From: Cryobacterium sp. BB307
GTDB lineage: Bacteria > Actinomycetota > Actinomycetes > Actinomycetales > Microbacteriaceae
DNA: 64,000 nucleotides
Reading direction: 5' to 3'
NCBI RefSeq assembly: GCF_012274275.1
Contig: NZ_JAANZA010000002.1
Coordinates: 372,001 to 436,000 of the forward strand
In this document: positions 39,638 through 48,550 of the stretch, in pieces
Layout of the letters: every line of letters begins with the position of its first letter
Numbering within the stretch: position 1 is the stretch's first letter
Position numbers and translations under genes: made by a program
Notes under the pieces: generated by a model
Database searches by the model: none
The model's input: the letters and a program-made list of their open reading frames with translations, nothing else
Told to the model about the DNA's origin: nothing

Positions 39638-40407
39638 CCGACGGCCAGGAATTCTGCGAGGGTCTCCAGCGGGTCGCCGGTGACGAGGGCCTCGCCGACC
39701 AGCACCACGTCGGCGCCGGCCGCGCGATAGGCCGCGACATCCGCGGCGGACTGCACCGCCGACTCCGCGACCTTGATCGCATCCGCGGGGAACCGCTCGA
39801 CGAGGGAGCCGAACAGGTCCCGGTCGAGCTCGAAGGTGGACAGGTTTCGCGCGTTGACACCGATGAGCCGGGCACCGACATCCGTTGCCCGCGACAGCTC
39901 GTCGGCGGAGTGGGTCTCGACGAGCGGCGTCATGCCGAGGTCGGTGATGAGTGTGTGCAGGCGTTCGAGGGTGCGCTGCTCGAGTGCGGCGACGATGAGC
40001 AGCACGATGTCGGCGCCGGCCGCCCTGGCCTCGAAGACCTGGTACTCCTCGCCGATGAAGTCCTTGCGCAGCACCGGGAGGGTCACCGCGTCGCGCACTG
40101 CCTCGAGGTCACGCAGCGAACCGCCGAAGCGGCGTTCCTCGGTGAGCACGCTGATCGCGCTCGCACCGCCCTCCTCATATAGGGCGGCATGCATCGCGGG
40201 GTCTGGGATGCTCGCCAGCGCACCGCGCGATGGACTCGCGCGTTTCACCTCGGCGATGATCTTCACGCGTTCTGCCGGGCTGAGCGCAGCGAGGGCGTCG
40301 ATGGCGGCGGCACGGTCGAGTGCGGCCCGCTCGACGGCGGCGAGGCTGCGATCTTGCCTGCGCCGAGCCGCGTCCTCGAGCGATCCGTTCAGTAGTTCTA
40401 GAAGCAC
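39634..40407 (-). CDS. trpC: indole-3-glycerol phosphate synthase
   Basis: Ring-closing step of tryptophan synthesis. I take the GTG at 40407 (257 residues, beginning [16 protein letters not shown]), just inside the end of the HGxxPAAW gene region; the open frame runs farther but reads unrelated sequence. Family landmarks are [13 protein letters not shown] near 55, [12 protein letters not shown] near 110 and [12 protein letters not shown] near 180. Its TGA overlaps trpB. Confidence 0.95.
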   Translation of the reverse strand: MLLELLNGSLEDAARRRQDRSLAAVERAALDRAAAIDALAALSPAERVKIIAEVKRASPSRGALASIPDPAMHAALYEEGGASAISVLTEERRFGGSLRDLEAVRDAVTLPVLRKDFIGEEYQVFEARAAGADIVLLIVAALEQRTLERLHTLITDLGMTPLVETHSADELSRATDVGARLIGVNARNLSTFELDRDLFGSLVERFPADAIKVAESAVQSAADVAAYRAAGADVVLVGEALVTGDPLETLAEFLAVG

Positions 40408-40412
40408 TTCGG

Positions 40413-40667
40413 TCAGTGGGTCTTCTTGGGCTGGTAACGCTCGCCGCCGGCGCCGTAACCGGCGCGCTTCAGCACCCAGCCGACGATGAGACCCACGACA
40501 ACCAGGCCGGCGGAGGCCCAGACGAGCCACTCCATCTCGAACCAGAACGCGCCAGTGCCGATCGCGAACGCGGCGAGCATGATGATCACCGCGGTCCAGG
40601 CGGCCGGTGAGTGGCCGTGGCCGGGGTCGCCGATGTTCGAGTTGCTCAATTTCACTCCAGTTCTCAT
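40413..40667 (-). CDS. HGxxPAAW family small membrane protein
   Basis: An 84-residue protein with the GHGHSPAAW motif that names this actinobacterial family, then two predicted transmembrane helices (TAVIIMLAAFAIGTGAFWF and LVWASAGLVVVGLIVGWVL) and a basic C terminus. Its function is unknown. It is always-neighbour-like within trp operons of this lineage (recollection of family context, not checked). The ATG at 40667 lacks a clear ribosome site; a GTG or TTG a few codons downstream is possible. Confidence 0.8.
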   Translation of the reverse strand: MRTGVKLSNSNIGDPGHGHSPAAWTAVIIMLAAFAIGTGAFWFEMEWLVWASAGLVVVGLIVGWVLKRAGYGAGGERYQPKKTH

Positions 40668-40688
40668 GGGGCTTTGACCGTAGTCAGT

Positions 40689-41288
40689 CTAGCGGGAGGC
40701 GGAACCCTGCTCGCCCTGCTCGGTCGGGTCGTTGCCCTCGCTCAAGGCATCCCAGTCGCTTGCGGCTCCCCGCGCGGTGGCTGGCGCTGAGCGCTCATAT
40801 TTGCGGGACGCACCCGGCCAGCGGCGTGTCGTCACGAGGTTCAGGATGCCGAGGGCGGCCAGCAGGGCGGCGCTGACCATGGCCAGCCACGGCCATGGTG
40901 TCGGGCTGATCGCGGTGACAAGCTCGCGCAGCGACGACTCTCCTGACACTCCGGTCAGGTCGGTCACCAGCCGGGAGACCGCGCCAACCGGGTTCGCGAT
41001 CGCTGCGGAGGCGACGATGACACCGCCGAAACCGATCGCCGTCTGCACCGCCGCGAGCACGACGCGGAAGAGCGTGCCCGCGATGGCCATCGCCGCGACG
41101 AGGGCGAGCCCGGCCAGTGCAAGCGCCGGCAGCGCCGGCCCGGCGACGTCTCCGCCCGCGGGGACCGGCTCCGCCGTGACCGCGCCGAGTTCAACCATGA
41201 ACCAGGGCTGGGTCCACGCGAGCAGCATGAGCGCCGGCAACAGGACCCCGGCGAGGAGGCTCACGGTCTTCAACCGGCGAGGGGTCAT
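40689..41288 (-). CDS. Trp biosynthesis-associated membrane protein
   Basis: A 199-residue integral membrane protein matching the TIGR02234-type family found after trpE in actinobacteria. It has an N-terminal helix (TVSLLAGVLLPALMLLAW) followed by TQPWF, three further hydrophobic segments and an acidic/hydrophilic tail. Its ATG overlaps the trpE stop (ATGA), so it is translated with anthranilate synthase. A transport or scaffolding role is speculative. Confidence 0.85.
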   Translation of the reverse strand: MTPRRLKTVSLLAGVLLPALMLLAWTQPWFMVELGAVTAEPVPAGGDVAGPALPALALAGLALVAAMAIAGTLFRVVLAAVQTAIGFGGVIVASAAIANPVGAVSRLVTDLTGVSGESSLRELVTAISPTPWPWLAMVSAALLAALGILNLVTTRRWPGASRKYERSAPATARGAASDWDALSEGNDPTEQGEQGSASR

Positions 41289-42799
41289 CCGCGCACTCTC
41301 CGCATGGCGTTGGCGACGGCGACAGCGCGCAGCGGCGCCGCCGCCTTGTTGCGGGTCTCCTCGTACTCGCTGTCAGGGTTCGAGCCGGCGACGATGCCTG
41401 CACCGGCCTGCACCCTCGCCACCCCGCCCGCGATCGTGGTGGTGCGGATCGCGATCGCCAGGTCGAGGTCGCCGGCGAAGTCGAAGTAGCCGACGACCCC
41501 GCCGTACAGGCCGCGCTGCGCCGGTTCGAGCTCGTCGATGATTTCCAGCGCGCGCGGCTTCGGCGCGCCGGATAACGTGCCGGCCGGGAAGGTCGAGGTG
41601 AAGACATCGATCGGGCTGACGTCGGCCCTGGCGTCGCCCTCGACCGAGGACACCAGGTGCATGATGTGGCTGAACCGCTCCACCTGCATGAACTCGGTCA
41701 CCTCGACCGAGCCGGCAGTGCACACCCGCAGCAGGTCATTCCGGGCGAGGTCGACGAGCATCAGGTGCTCCGAGCGCTCCTTGTCGTCGGCGAGGAGCTC
41801 CTCGGCGAGCTCGAGGTCGTGCTCGGGGTTGTCGCCTCGCGGCCGGGAACCGGCGATCGGATGCGAGTAGACGCGGCCGCCGCTGACCTTCACGAGCGCC
41901 TCAGGGGACGAACCGACCACCCAGTACTGCGCTCCGGCTGGGTCCTGAAGCGACAGGTAGTACATGTACGGGCTCGGGTTCAGGGTGCGCAGCACTCGGT
42001 ACACGTCGAGCGGGTCCGCTGTCACCTCGTGGTCGAAGCGGTGCGAGAGCACAACCTGGAAGACGTCACCGTCCCGGATGTACTGCTTGCCACGCTCGAC
42101 CGACTCGACGAACGCGGCACGCTCGATGCGCGACGACGGCGTCGGTGCGGTCGTCAGGTCGACCTCGGCGAGAAACGCCTCGGCCGGCTGCGCGAGCCGC
42201 CGCTGCAGCGAGTCGAGGCGGGCCTGCGCATCCGCCCAGGCGGCATCCGGGTCCGCGCCGTCGGCCAGCACGTTGGCGATCAGCAGCACCGAACCGTCCC
42301 TGTGGTCGACGACCACGAGTTCGGAGACGAAGCTCATGGCCAGACCGGGGATCTCGTAGTCGGCCGCGGGCGCCTCGGGGAGGTGCTCCAGTTGCCGTAT
42401 GGCCTCCCAGCCGATCAGCCCGACGAGACCGCCGGTCAGCGGCGGGTGGCCATCGACCTTGGGGGTGCGCCACCGCTCGTGCAATCGCGCGAGCGCGGCG
42501 AGCGGCTCGGTCGGCGCGTCGTCGCCCAGCGCCCGGTCCGCGCTGAGGCCGAAGTCCTGCCATACGGCGGCATCCGAGCCCTGGGTGAGAACACCGAAGC
42601 TCGCGACGCCGATGAACGAGTAGCGGGACCAGATGCCGCCCTGCTCGGCGGATTCGAGCAGGAAGGTGCCCGGCGCGTCACCGGCCAGCTTCCGGTAGAT
42701 CCCGACGGGCGTCTCCCCATCCGCGAACAGGGTGCGGATGACCGGGACCACCTTGTGGCCTGAGATGAGCGCGCCGAACTGCGCGCGGGACGTGGTCAC
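41285..42799 (-). CDS. trpE: anthranilate synthase component I
   Basis: Makes anthranilate from chorismate using ammonia from a TrpG subunit that is not in the window. The GTG at 42799 overlaps the hisI stop (GTGA), giving 504 residues. LLESA at 47-51 is the tryptophan feedback-binding motif, and the catalytic [17 protein letters not shown] and [14 protein letters not shown] segments are intact. Direct fusion of the his and trp runs at this junction suggests shared transcription. Confidence 0.95.
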   Translation of the reverse strand: MTTSRAQFGALISGHKVVPVIRTLFADGETPVGIYRKLAGDAPGTFLLESAEQGGIWSRYSFIGVASFGVLTQGSDAAVWQDFGLSADRALGDDAPTEPLAALARLHERWRTPKVDGHPPLTGGLVGLIGWEAIRQLEHLPEAPAADYEIPGLAMSFVSELVVVDHRDGSVLLIANVLADGADPDAAWADAQARLDSLQRRLAQPAEAFLAEVDLTTAPTPSSRIERAAFVESVERGKQYIRDGDVFQVVLSHRFDHEVTADPLDVYRVLRTLNPSPYMYYLSLQDPAGAQYWVVGSSPEALVKVSGGRVYSHPIAGSRPRGDNPEHDLELAEELLADDKERSEHLMLVDLARNDLLRVCTAGSVEVTEFMQVERFSHIMHLVSSVEGDARADVSPIDVFTSTFPAGTLSGAPKPRALEIIDELEPAQRGLYGGVVGYFDFAGDLDLAIAIRTTTIAGGVARVQAGAGIVAGSNPDSEYEETRNKAAAPLRAVAVANAMRRVRG

Positions 42800-43158
42800 T
42801 GGGCCGCCCCGATGACCGGGGTGAGCGGGCCGACGTCGAAGCACGCGTGCGCGCCGGTGTGGCACGCGGCGCCGACCTGCTCGACCTGCACCAGCAGGGT
42901 GTCGTTGTCGCAGTCGAAGGCGGCGCCCTTGACGTACTGCGCGTGCCCGGAGGTGTCGCCCTTGCGCCAGTACTCCTGCCGTGACCTGGACCAGAAGGTC
43001 ACCCGGCCCTCGGTGAGGGTGCGCTTCAGCGCCTCGCGGTTCATCCAGCCGAGCATGAGCACCTGCTTCGTGCTCTGCTCCTGGATCACGGCCGGCAGCA
43101 GCCCGCGATCGTCGAATACCGCGGCCTCGAGCACCGCATCCAGTTCCGCGTCGTCCAT
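42796..43158 (-). CDS. hisI: phosphoribosyl-AMP cyclohydrolase
   Basis: Third step of histidine synthesis, opening the adenine ring of PR-AMP; a zinc enzyme. The ATG at 43158 gives 120 residues. [12 protein letters not shown] near 36 and the metal-binding [22 protein letters not shown] are present. The protein is monofunctional, the HisE activity being a separate gene. GGGGAG precedes the start, one base after the hisF stop. Confidence 0.95.
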   Translation of the reverse strand: MDDAELDAVLEAAVFDDRGLLPAVIQEQSTKQVLMLGWMNREALKRTLTEGRVTFWSRSRQEYWRKGDTSGHAQYVKGAAFDCDNDTLLVQVEQVGAACHTGAHACFDVGPLTPVIGAAQ

Positions 43159-43159
43159 G

Positions 43160-43918
43160 TCACGCTCCCCTGACGCTGATGCCGTCGGCGGCCAGCGCGC
43201 CCTTGACGTCGCCGACGGTGAGTTCCCCATTGTGGAAGACGGATGCCGCAAGCACCGCGTCCGCGCCCGCGTGCACCGCTGGCGCGAAGTGCTCGAGTGC
43301 GCCGGCGCCGCCGGAGGCGATCACGGGCACCGAGCTGAGCTCGTGCATCGCGGCGGTCAACTCGAGGTCGTAGCCTGCCTTGGTGCCGTCGGCGTCGATC
43401 GAGTTGACCAGCAGTTCGCCCGCACCGCGTTCGATGGCCTCTTTCGCCCAGTCGAGGGCCAGCAGGTCAGTCTCCCGGCGGCCACCGTGGGTGGTGACGA
43501 TGAACCCACGGTCGGTGCGCTTGACGTCGAGGGACAGCACGAGCACCTGCGCGCCGAACCGGTCGGCGATCTCGTCGATGAGCGCTGGCCGGGCGATGGC
43601 CGCGCTGTTGACCCCCACCTTGTCGGCGCCGGCCGCCAGCAGCCGGCCGACGTCATCCGTGCTGCGCACTCCCCCGCCGACGGTGAGCGGGATGAACACC
43701 TGCTCTGCGGTGCGCGCGACCATGTCGTAGGTAGTCGACCGGTTGTCGACTGTCGCGGTGACGTCGAGGAAGGTGAGCTCGTCGGCGCCCTGCGCCGCAT
43801 ACTTGGCGGCGAGCTCGACCGGGTCGCCTGCGTCCCGCAGGTTCAGGAAGTTGACGCCCTTGACCACTCGGCCGTCTGCGACGTCCAGGCAGGGGATGAC
43901 CCTGATGGCGACGGCCAT
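43160..43918 (-). CDS. hisF: imidazole glycerol phosphate synthase cyclase subunit
   Basis: TIM-barrel cyclase that uses ammonia from HisH to form imidazole glycerol phosphate. The ATG at 43918 gives 252 residues. Catalytic Asp11 lies in [16 protein letters not shown], and the second Asp in [14 protein letters not shown]. HisH, HisA and HisB are not nearby. The start lies one base after the hisG stop. Confidence 0.95.
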   Translation of the reverse strand: MAVAIRVIPCLDVADGRVVKGVNFLNLRDAGDPVELAAKYAAQGADELTFLDVTATVDNRSTTYDMVARTAEQVFIPLTVGGGVRSTDDVGRLLAAGADKVGVNSAAIARPALIDEIADRFGAQVLVLSLDVKRTDRGFIVTTHGGRRETDLLALDWAKEAIERGAGELLVNSIDADGTKAGYDLELTAAMHELSSVPVIASGGAGALEHFAPAVHAGADAVLAASVFHNGELTVGDVKGALAADGISVRGA

Positions 43919-43919
43919 G

Positions 43920-44762
43920 TCAGATCCGTGCCGCGTGGATCGGGCTGACCAGGATGGCGCGTGCGCCCAGCTCGTACAGCTCGTCCATGAGCTGGTTGGT
44001 GCCGGCGCTGGGCACCATGACGCGCACCGCAACCCAGCCGGTGTCGCGCAGCGGGGACACCGTCGGCGACTCCAGCCCTGGCGTGATAGCCGATGCGGCT
44101 TCAACCAGGTCGGCGGGCAGGTCGTAGTCCATGAGCACGTATTGGCGGGCGACCAGCACTCCCTGCAGGCGGCGGTGGAAGGTGGACAGACCGGGCAGGT
44201 CCTTGCCGGAGCTGATCAGCACCGCGGTCGACTCCAGGATGATCGGCCCGAACACCTCGAGCCCCTGCTGGCGCAGGGTCGTGCCGGTGGAGACGACGTC
44301 GGCGACCGCATCCGCGACCCCAAGTCGAACCGCCGACTCGACCGCGCCGTCCAGCGCAACCAGTTCGACGTCGACGCCCTGCTTCCTCAGGAAGCGGCCG
44401 ACCAGTCCCGTGTAGCTGGTCGCGACGCGCAGGCCGCTGAGGTCCGCGAGCTCAGTGAATCGGCCGACCGGGCCGGCGAACCGGAAGGTCGACTCGGCGA
44501 AGTCGAGCCCGCCGATCTCGGTCGCGCTCGACCCGGAGTCGAGCAGCAGGTCACGGCCGGTGATGCCGACATCGAGCGCGCCACTTCCGACATAGGTCGC
44601 GATGTCCCGCGGTCGCAGGTAGAAGAATTCGACGTCGTTGGCCGGGTCGAAGACGATCAGTTCCTTCGAGTCCCGTCGGACGACGTAGCCGGCCTCGCCC
44701 AGCATCTGGGTGGCGGTGTCGGAGAGCATGCCCTTGTTGGGCACCGCGACTTTCAGTGTCAT
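43920..44762 (-). CDS. hisG: ATP phosphoribosyltransferase, long form
   Basis: Committed, histidine-inhibited step of histidine synthesis. The 280-residue protein has the two periplasmic-binding-like domains ([26 protein letters not shown]) and the C-terminal ACT-like regulatory domain ([19 protein letters not shown] onward), marking the long, HisZ-independent form. A GC-rich hairpin (44779-44793) lies in its 63-base leader. Confidence 0.95.
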   Translation of the reverse strand: MTLKVAVPNKGMLSDTATQMLGEAGYVVRRDSKELIVFDPANDVEFFYLRPRDIATYVGSGALDVGITGRDLLLDSGSSATEIGGLDFAESTFRFAGPVGRFTELADLSGLRVATSYTGLVGRFLRKQGVDVELVALDGAVESAVRLGVADAVADVVSTGTTLRQQGLEVFGPIILESTAVLISSGKDLPGLSTFHRRLQGVLVARQYVLMDYDLPADLVEAASAITPGLESPTVSPLRDTGWVAVRVMVPSAGTNQLMDELYELGARAILVSPIHAARI

Positions 44763-44778
44763 GTCAGCTCTTTAACTC

Positions 44779-44793
44779 GCCGCCGAAAGCGGC
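44779..44793 (-). promoter_or_regulatory. hairpin in the hisE-hisG gap
   Basis: GCCGC-CGAAA-GCGGC forms a 5-base GC stem about 20 bases upstream of hisG. No U-run follows on the minus strand, and there is no histidine-rich leader peptide, so it is not a classical attenuator. It may adjust the hisE:hisG ratio or stabilise mRNA. Confidence 0.3.
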
Positions 44794-44825
44794 GCTCACG
44801 TGGGTGGGTGGTGGAGGAAAGGCGA

Positions 44826-45089
44826 TCACAGATGTCGGTAGACATCGGCAGTCGTCAGACCCTTCGCGAGCATGAGCACCTGCAGGTGGTAGAGCAGTTG
44901 GGAGATCTCCAGCGCGGTCTGCTCTTCGCCCTCGTGCTCTGCGGCCATCCACACCTCGGCGGCCTCCTCGACGATCTTCTTGCCGATCGAGTGCACCCCG
45001 GAGTCGAGGAGTTCGACCGTGCGTGAACCGGCCGGTCGGGTCGCTGCCCGCTCTCCCAGTTCTGCGAACAGGTCGTCGAAGGTCTTCAC
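44826..45089 (-). CDS. hisE: phosphoribosyl-ATP pyrophosphatase
   Basis: Second step of histidine synthesis. The 87-residue MazG-like alpha-helical protein has the motif [19 protein letters not shown] near residue 35 and the helix [15 protein letters not shown]. It starts at the GTG at 45089 and heads the hisE-hisG-hisF-hisI-trp unit, 37 bases behind the FKBP gene. Confidence 0.95.
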   Translation of the reverse strand: MKTFDDLFAELGERAATRPAGSRTVELLDSGVHSIGKKIVEEAAEVWMAAEHEGEEQTALEISQLLYHLQVLMLAKGLTTADVYRHL

Positions 45090-45126
45090 GCGTACAACGT
45101 TACCTGCTGGCGGCAGGCTGCTTGGG

Positions 45127-45501
45127 CTAGGAGACGCCGAGCAGGTCGATCACGAAGATCAGGGTGCGGCCGGAGAGTTCGTGGCCGGTGCCTGCCTCGC
45201 CGTAGGCCAGACGCGGCGGCACCACGAGCTGACGGCGTCCTCCGACGCGCATGCCCGGGATGCCCTCCTGCCAGCCCGCGATGAGCGCGCCGAGCGGGAA
45301 GTTCACCGATTGGCCGCGGCTCCAGGACGAGTCGAACTCTTCGCCGGATTCCAGATCCACCCCGACGTAGTGCACGTCGACGGTCGAGCCGGGGGTCGCC
45401 TCTGCTCCGTCACCCTCGTCGATGTCCGTGATCACGAGGTCAGTGGGCGCCTCGCCCTCGAAGAAGTCGATCTCCGGCTTGGACTTGTTGAAATCGCTCA
45501 T
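45127..45501 (-). CDS. FKBP-type peptidyl-prolyl cis-trans isomerase
   Basis: Small cytoplasmic protein-folding isomerase. The ATG at 45501 gives 124 residues, a single FKBP domain without signal peptide. Family landmarks are [48 protein letters not shown] and [10 protein letters not shown]. It lies 29 bases behind rpe. Confidence 0.94.
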   Translation of the reverse strand: MSDFNKSKPEIDFFEGEAPTDLVITDIDEGDGAEATPGSTVDVHYVGVDLESGEEFDSSWSRGQSVNFPLGALIAGWQEGIPGMRVGGRRQLVVPPRLAYGEAGTGHELSGRTLIFVIDLLGVS

Positions 45502-45530
45502 CGCACCATCCAAGCAGATGAGGCGGCTGT

Positions 45531-46193
45531 TCAGGCGTGGGTGTGCTCCGCGACCGCTGCCCGCAGCGACTGGATGTTGTCGGCCGCGGTGCCCGCGCCG
45601 TACACCGCGGAGCCGGCGACGAAGGTGTCGGCTCCGGCCTCGGCGGCGATGCCGATGGTGTCGGCGTCGATTCCTCCGTCGACCTGCAGCCAGACGTCGA
45701 GTCCGGATGCCTTCACAGCGTCGGCCGCGCGACGCAGCTTCGGCATCATGTCGTGCATGAATTTCTGTCCGCCGAAGCCCGGCTCGACGGTCATCACCAA
45801 GAGCTGGTCGAACTCGCCGAGAACCTCGAGGTAGTCGTCGATCGGCGTGCCCGGCTTCACCGCGAGCCCGGCGCGGGCGCCGATCTGCCGCAGTCGCCTG
45901 GCGAGCGCGACGGCATCCGTCGCCGCCTCGGCATGGAAGGTGACCGAGAACGCGCCCAACTCTGCGTACCCGGGCGCCCACCGGTCGGGGTCGTCGATCA
46001 TCAGGTGCACGTCGAGCGGGATCGGGGACACGTCCTGGATCCGCCCGACCATCTGCGGGCCGAACGTCAGATTGGGTACGAAGTGGTTGTCCATGACGTC
46101 CACGTGCACGAGGTCGGCGGTCGCGATCGCGGCGATGTCCCGCTCGAGGTTGACGAAGTCGGCCGACAGGATGCTGGGGTTGATGCGCGCCAT
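45531..46193 (-). CDS. rpe: ribulose-phosphate 3-epimerase
   Basis: Interconverts ribulose-5-phosphate and xylulose-5-phosphate in the pentose phosphate pathway. The ATG at 46193 gives 220 residues. INPSILSADFVNLE lies at the N terminus, HVDVMDNHFVPNLTFGP near 34 carries metal-binding His/Asp, and VEPGFGGQKFM near 140 follows. The window therefore holds both oxidative (zwf, pgl) and non-oxidative (rpe) pentose phosphate genes at separate sites. Confidence 0.96.
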   Translation of the reverse strand: MARINPSILSADFVNLERDIAAIATADLVHVDVMDNHFVPNLTFGPQMVGRIQDVSPIPLDVHLMIDDPDRWAPGYAELGAFSVTFHAEAATDAVALARRLRQIGARAGLAVKPGTPIDDYLEVLGEFDQLLVMTVEPGFGGQKFMHDMMPKLRRAADAVKASGLDVWLQVDGGIDADTIGIAAEAGADTFVAGSAVYGAGTAADNIQSLRAAVAEHTHA

Positions 46194-46203
46194 GCTGGCC
46201 AGC

Positions 46204-47598
46204 CTATTCGGCGGGCTTCTGCAGCAGCGCGATGAACATCGCGTCGGTGCCGTGCCGGTGCGGCCACAGCTGCACGTGCAGTGCGTCGGCGAGCTCGAGC
46301 GGCTGGTTCGTGACCCTGCCGAGCACGCCGGGGGTGTCCAGTTGCTCCAGCCCGGCCGCGACCGCCCGCTCAACAATCACACGCGTTTCCGCCACGTGCG
46401 GCGAGCAGGTGACGTAGGCGAGCAATCCGCCCGGCGCGAGCGCCGCGACCGCCGAGTCGATCAGTTCGCCCTGCAGCGTGGTGAGTTCCGGCACGTCCCG
46501 CGGTTGCTTGCGCCATCGGGCCTCCGGGCGCCGGCGCAGTGCGCCGAGCCCGGTGCAGGGCGCGTCGAGCAGGATGCGGTGGTAGCGTCCCGGCTCGTTC
46601 TCGCCGATGCTGCGCCCGTCGCCCACCCGTACCACCGGGGGCCGTTCGAACGCCGCGACCGCGTTGCGCACGAGCTCGGCGCGTGCCGGCACTAACTCGT
46701 TCGCGATGAGCTCGACGTCGCTGCCGAGCGCTTCTGCGGCGAGCAGCGCCGTCTTGCCGCCGGGGCCTGCGCACAGGTCCAGCCAGCGCTCCCCCGTGCC
46801 GATCGGCCGAGCACGCGTGAGGGCTAAGGCAGCCAGCTGCGATCCTTCGTCCTGCACCCTGACCCACCCGTCGCGCACAGCCGGCCAGCGCCGCGGATCG
46901 CCGCCGGGGCTGACCGCCGCGAACGGTGAGAACCGGCCCGGATCCGCGCCGTCGAGGTCGGAGGCGGTCGCCAGGCCGGGTAGTGCTGCGAGCGTCACGC
47001 GTGGGGCGACGTTGTCGGCCTCGAGCAGCGCCTCGAGCTCGTTCTCCCTGCCCTCTGCTCGCAGCGCCTGCCGAAAGGCCCTGACCACCCACGCCGGGTG
47101 CGAATGCTCCGCAGCCAGCCGGTCGTCGCCGCTCTTCGGTGTGGCGAGCACCCGCTGTCGCCATTCGTCGGCTCCGGTCCGACTGATCGTGCGCAGCACG
47201 CCGTTGACGAAACCGGTGCTCGATCGGGTGCCAATTTCGCGGGCGAGCTCCACCGACTCGTCGACCGCAGCGTGCTGCGCCACGCGCATGCCCAGCAGCT
47301 GGTGCGCGCCCAGTCGCAGCACATCGAGGATCGGCGGGTCGATGGTGTCGACGCCGCGCCGCGCGGCGAGTTCGATGACGCTGTCGTAGTAGCCGAGCTG
47401 ACGCAGCGTCCCGTAGGTGAGCTCGGTGGCGAGGCCGGCGTCAGCGCCGCTGATGCCGGCGCGCGCGAGCCGAGTGGGCAGCAGCAGGTTGGCGTAGGCA
47501 TCCGACTCTGTGACCGCCCGGATGACGTCGAACGCGACTCGCCTGGCCGCGCGCCCGGGGCGTTCGGCGCGCGACTCGCGTCCGCCCTTGCGGCTCAC
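46204..47598 (-). CDS. rsmB: 16S rRNA (cytosine-967-C5)-methyltransferase RsmB
   Basis: Fmu/Sun-type methyltransferase that modifies 16S rRNA. The GTG at 47598 overlaps the fmt stop (GTGA), giving 464 residues. An N-terminal NusB-like RNA-binding domain occupies about 20-160, and the C-terminal SAM domain has DLCAGPGGKTALLA, DAPCTGLGALRRRPEARW and catalytic YVTCSPH. It follows fmt as in many bacteria. Confidence 0.95.
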   Translation of the reverse strand: MSRKGGRESRAERPGRAARRVAFDVIRAVTESDAYANLLLPTRLARAGISGADAGLATELTYGTLRQLGYYDSVIELAARRGVDTIDPPILDVLRLGAHQLLGMRVAQHAAVDESVELAREIGTRSSTGFVNGVLRTISRTGADEWRQRVLATPKSGDDRLAAEHSHPAWVVRAFRQALRAEGRENELEALLEADNVAPRVTLAALPGLATASDLDGADPGRFSPFAAVSPGGDPRRWPAVRDGWVRVQDEGSQLAALALTRARPIGTGERWLDLCAGPGGKTALLAAEALGSDVELIANELVPARAELVRNAVAAFERPPVVRVGDGRSIGENEPGRYHRILLDAPCTGLGALRRRPEARWRKQPRDVPELTTLQGELIDSAVAALAPGGLLAYVTCSPHVAETRVIVERAVAAGLEQLDTPGVLGRVTNQPLELADALHVQLWPHRHGTDAMFIALLQKPAE

Positions 47599-48512
47599 TG
47601 CGTCACCAGCTCTTCTGTGCGCTGCCCGCGCCACCAGTCGCCCGCGCGCATCGCGGTCTTCCCTGCCGGCTGCACCTGGAGCAGTTCGATCGGGTGGTCG
47701 GCTGTGCCCGCGAGCACGCGGCCTTCGACGAACCGGATGCGTCCAGGCGGCAACGGCGCCGCATCCGGTGCGGGGGTCGCGTCGAGGATCTTGAGACGTG
47801 CCCCGTCGATGGTGGTGTGGGCGCCCGGCTCCGGGGTCACTCCGCGGATGCGGCTGTCGACTTCCCGGGCGCTGCGGGCCCAGCCGACGCGGCCGTCGTC
47901 CAGGGTCAGCTTGGGGGCGAGGGTGACGTCGCCGCTCTGCGGCTGGGCTGATGCGGTGCCGCCTGCGATCGCGTCGATCACGTCCACCAGCAGTCTGGCG
48001 CCGCTGTCGGCTAGTTCGGCCAGCAATGATCCGGATGTCTGGTGTCCGGCGATCTGCTGGGTGAGCTGCCCGTAGACGTCGCCGGCGTCGAGCTCCTCCA
48101 CCAGCCGGAAGACTGTCGCGCCGGTCAGGTCATCGCCGGCGATGATCGCGTGCTGCACCGGCGCTGCTCCGCGCCACCGCGGCAGCAGTGAGAAGTGCAG
48201 GTTGATCCAACCGTGCTCTGGCAGCGACAGCAGCGGTTCGCGGACCAGTCCGCCGTAGGCGACGATGACGCCGAGGTCCGGTGCGAGTGCCGCTATCGCC
48301 TCCGTCGCCGGTCCCGCCAGCCGGTTCGCCTTGATCACCGGGACCCCGAGCTCTGCGGCCGCCTCGGCGATCGGGGTGGCACGAAGCTCACGCTTGCGCC
48401 CGTGCGGGGAATCTTCCCGCGTGACGACGCCGACCAGCTCGTGCCCGCTCGCCGCCACCGCGGCCAGGCTCGGCAAGGCCGTCTCTGGGCTTCCCGCAAA
48501 CACCAGGCGCAC
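47595..48512 (-). CDS. fmt: methionyl-tRNA formyltransferase
   Basis: Formylates initiator methionyl-tRNA. The 305-residue protein starts at the GTG at 48512, with AAGGAGAG upstream. RLVFAGSPETALPSLAAV is at the N terminus, and the formyl-folate motif INLHFSLLPRWRGAAPVQHAI lies near residue 105. Translationally coupled to rsmB. Confidence 0.96.
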   Translation of the reverse strand: MRLVFAGSPETALPSLAAVAASGHELVGVVTREDSPHGRKRELRATPIAEAAAELGVPVIKANRLAGPATEAIAALAPDLGVIVAYGGLVREPLLSLPEHGWINLHFSLLPRWRGAAPVQHAIIAGDDLTGATVFRLVEELDAGDVYGQLTQQIAGHQTSGSLLAELADSGARLLVDVIDAIAGGTASAQPQSGDVTLAPKLTLDDGRVGWARSAREVDSRIRGVTPEPGAHTTIDGARLKILDATPAPDAAPLPPGRIRFVEGRVLAGTADHPIELLQVQPAGKTAMRAGDWWRGQRTEELVTQ

Positions 48513-48550
48513 CGGCGCTCACTCTCCTTGATTCTTCGCTTCCGATGCCG

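Noticed and set aside
44779-44793. Histidine attenuator before hisG
   Set aside because: There is a small hairpin, but no histidine-codon-rich leader peptide and no U-run; kept only as a low-confidence hairpin.
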